Shown here piece by piece: positions 62,645 through 64,000 of a stretch of 64,000 nucleotides of DNA. The notes under the pieces were generated by a model. The model had not been told where the DNA came from. It worked only from the letters and a program-made list of their open reading frames with translations, and did no database searches. Numbering within the stretch: the stretch's first letter is position 1; every line of letters begins with the position of its first letter. The position numbers and the translations under genes were made by a program. Origin of the DNA: Amorphophallus konjac (taxonomy: Eukaryota; Streptophyta; Magnoliopsida; Alismatales; Araceae); contig CM040128.1 of the NCBI GenBank assembly GCA_022559845.1, positions 181,022,691-181,086,690 of the forward strand, given 5' to 3'.

Positions 62645-64000
62645 TGTCACGCCCCGAGCGAGGAAGATACCCGGAGGTGCGCGATGTGTCTATATCAATC
62701 ATGTCAATCAGAGTGGTCGTGTATTCGACACAAAGACAGAGATGCGCAAAATAGCAAGATAACCCAATCCTTTATTCCTTTATAATAGACTATTACAAAT
62801 CCAATACTCTGTTTAATAAAAAGAAAAGTACATAGTTGACTCAAGAAACTATAGAAAAGACTAGATGACACTTGAGCAGCTCTATCACTTTCACTCTTGA
62901 CCATTCCCATCCGATTGACTTCCATCGTCGTCGGACTTACCTGAAAAGTAAAAAGGGACAAACGGGATGAGCGAACGCTCAGTAGGAAATTATATCTCAA
63001 GTACTAGCAAGGGGTTTAAGTAATTACATTTTCATGAATGCAATAAGGCTGTGCATGCACGCATAAAACGACAAGATAGAGAGAATGTAATATGAAGGAA
63101 ATAAGATGAACTTAATCATGAACTTTCAACAAGATAACAAGTTTATTCAAGATATTCAAGCAAGTACGTTTAACGAGTCATGTCAAGAACTTTGGCTATC
63201 ATGTATCAAGCAAGTAGATTACCCTTTTTTTCGGGCCACGCATTTCATGTCAAGTCAAGTATGATTTCAAGTACAAGATGTGTGTGAAATGTCCAATCAA
63301 GCAAGTCAAGTACTCGGTATAATACCAGATACCTTATCATTTTAACTCCCATGGGCACAAGTACTTTCGGGTGCTCCTCCCAGGACCAGATTGGGCCCTA
63401 TATGCGCAGGCATTTATCATGTATTTTTGACATCCACTCTTGTTTATATAGCCAATATAGAATTTCAATAATCAAGCTTGTAGACATGTATGACAACTTT
63501 GATAGAATATAGTCCAAATATGACAAAGGACATCGAATGGCGATAATAACGGTATAATCACGATATCGAAAAAACTAGGTAGAATATGGTTCCCTTAACT
63601 TGGGTACCATGACAAATCAATATGGACATTCTTGATATAGAATTGAGTCCACATAAGCAAGATACCCTCATTCTTATCATAGAATTGAGGTTTACAAGAA
63701 TGACATGATATGGCATGATATCATCATCCCATTACGAATTTCTTATGATATACTCTTTGTATGATCATAAGGGCCGGTATACCATGTTTCTTTAGATTGA
63801 CATGACAGGGATCGTGTAATGGGTTTTTAGGGTACAACCAGCTCAGTCGGCCTTGAGGGAATCCAAGGCTACGAGGAGTCTTACGGAGGTCTCTATGACT
63901 AACTCGCTAGTCCAAAGGAACGGAATGTCCAATGGAGAGCTTGTATGTCAATGAGAGTTGAGTGTGATCGATGAAACAACGTGAAAAGTGGGACTATACT
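62645..64000. other. LTR-like sequence starting TGTCACGCCCCGAG, unassigned
   Basis: TGTCACGCCCCGAGCGAGG is the kind of start seen in some plant Gypsy LTRs, and it interrupts the antisense SIRE-like LTR. The rest is AT-rich, with repeated CAAGTCAAGT-like words (about 63140-63310) and no coding frame. The other end is outside the window. Confidence 0.4.

Overview
The window looks like repeat-rich nuclear DNA from a flowering plant with a large genome. I see no intact single-copy host gene. Almost every base I can assign belongs to LTR retrotransposons inserted into one another. The clues are plant-type primer-binding sites (TGGTATCAGAGC, matching initiator Met-tRNA, three times; TGGCGCC-type once), 0.7-2.4 kb LTRs with TATA boxes, Ty3/Gypsy and Ty1/Copia protein domains, and decayed plant gene fragments that still hold introns. 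The species cannot be told from the sequence.

Layout. (1) 1-446 is the AT-rich right end of an LTR-like insertion. (2) 447 to about 5030 is a decayed Ty3/Gypsy chromovirus, Tekay/Del-like, with gag knuckle, protease, RT, RNase H, integrase and chromodomain broken by many stops. (3) 5031-8012 is unassigned DNA holding two host-gene fragments: an LRR receptor-like kinase piece and one exon of a nucleobase-ascorbate transporter. (4) 8013-37482 is S1, a SIRE-like Ty1/Copia derivative with gag but no pol. Inside it lies a 21-kb Tat-lineage Ty3/Gypsy element at 13862-34877 (target duplication ATGGG). (5) 37483-58843 is S2, a relative of S1. It is split by a pol-less chromovirus derivative at 38871-46577 (TTCCC) and by a third SIRE-like gag-only element, S3, at 48642-58528 (GTCAA). 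A tandem tRNA-like repeat sits in the first bases of S3. (6) 58844-62179 is N1, a short Tat-like derivative. (7) 62180-62644 is an antisense SIRE-like LTR end. (8) From 62645 to the end is an unassigned LTR-like sequence.

How the parts work together. The Tat element carries gag, protease, a G-patch, RT, RNase H, a second archaeal-type RNase H and integrase on the plus strand. Between pol and the 3' LTR it also carries two genes on the opposite strand, both of the plant mobile domain (PMD) type. One has seven exons whose six introns are all phase 0. N1, a different Tat-like element, likewise carries an antisense spliced gene, with a Transposase_28-like domain. The LTRs and noncoding parts of the Tat element are studded with short quasi-palindromes built on AACGG/CCGTT, which cluster upstream of both antisense genes. 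The SIRE-like elements S1, S2 and S3 lack pol entirely and share conserved noncoding blocks, so they look like a non-autonomous family that must use enzymes from other elements.

Every coding region has at least one break except the 1,038-codon RT to integrase block of the Tat element. All family calls were made by reading motifs, without a database search.
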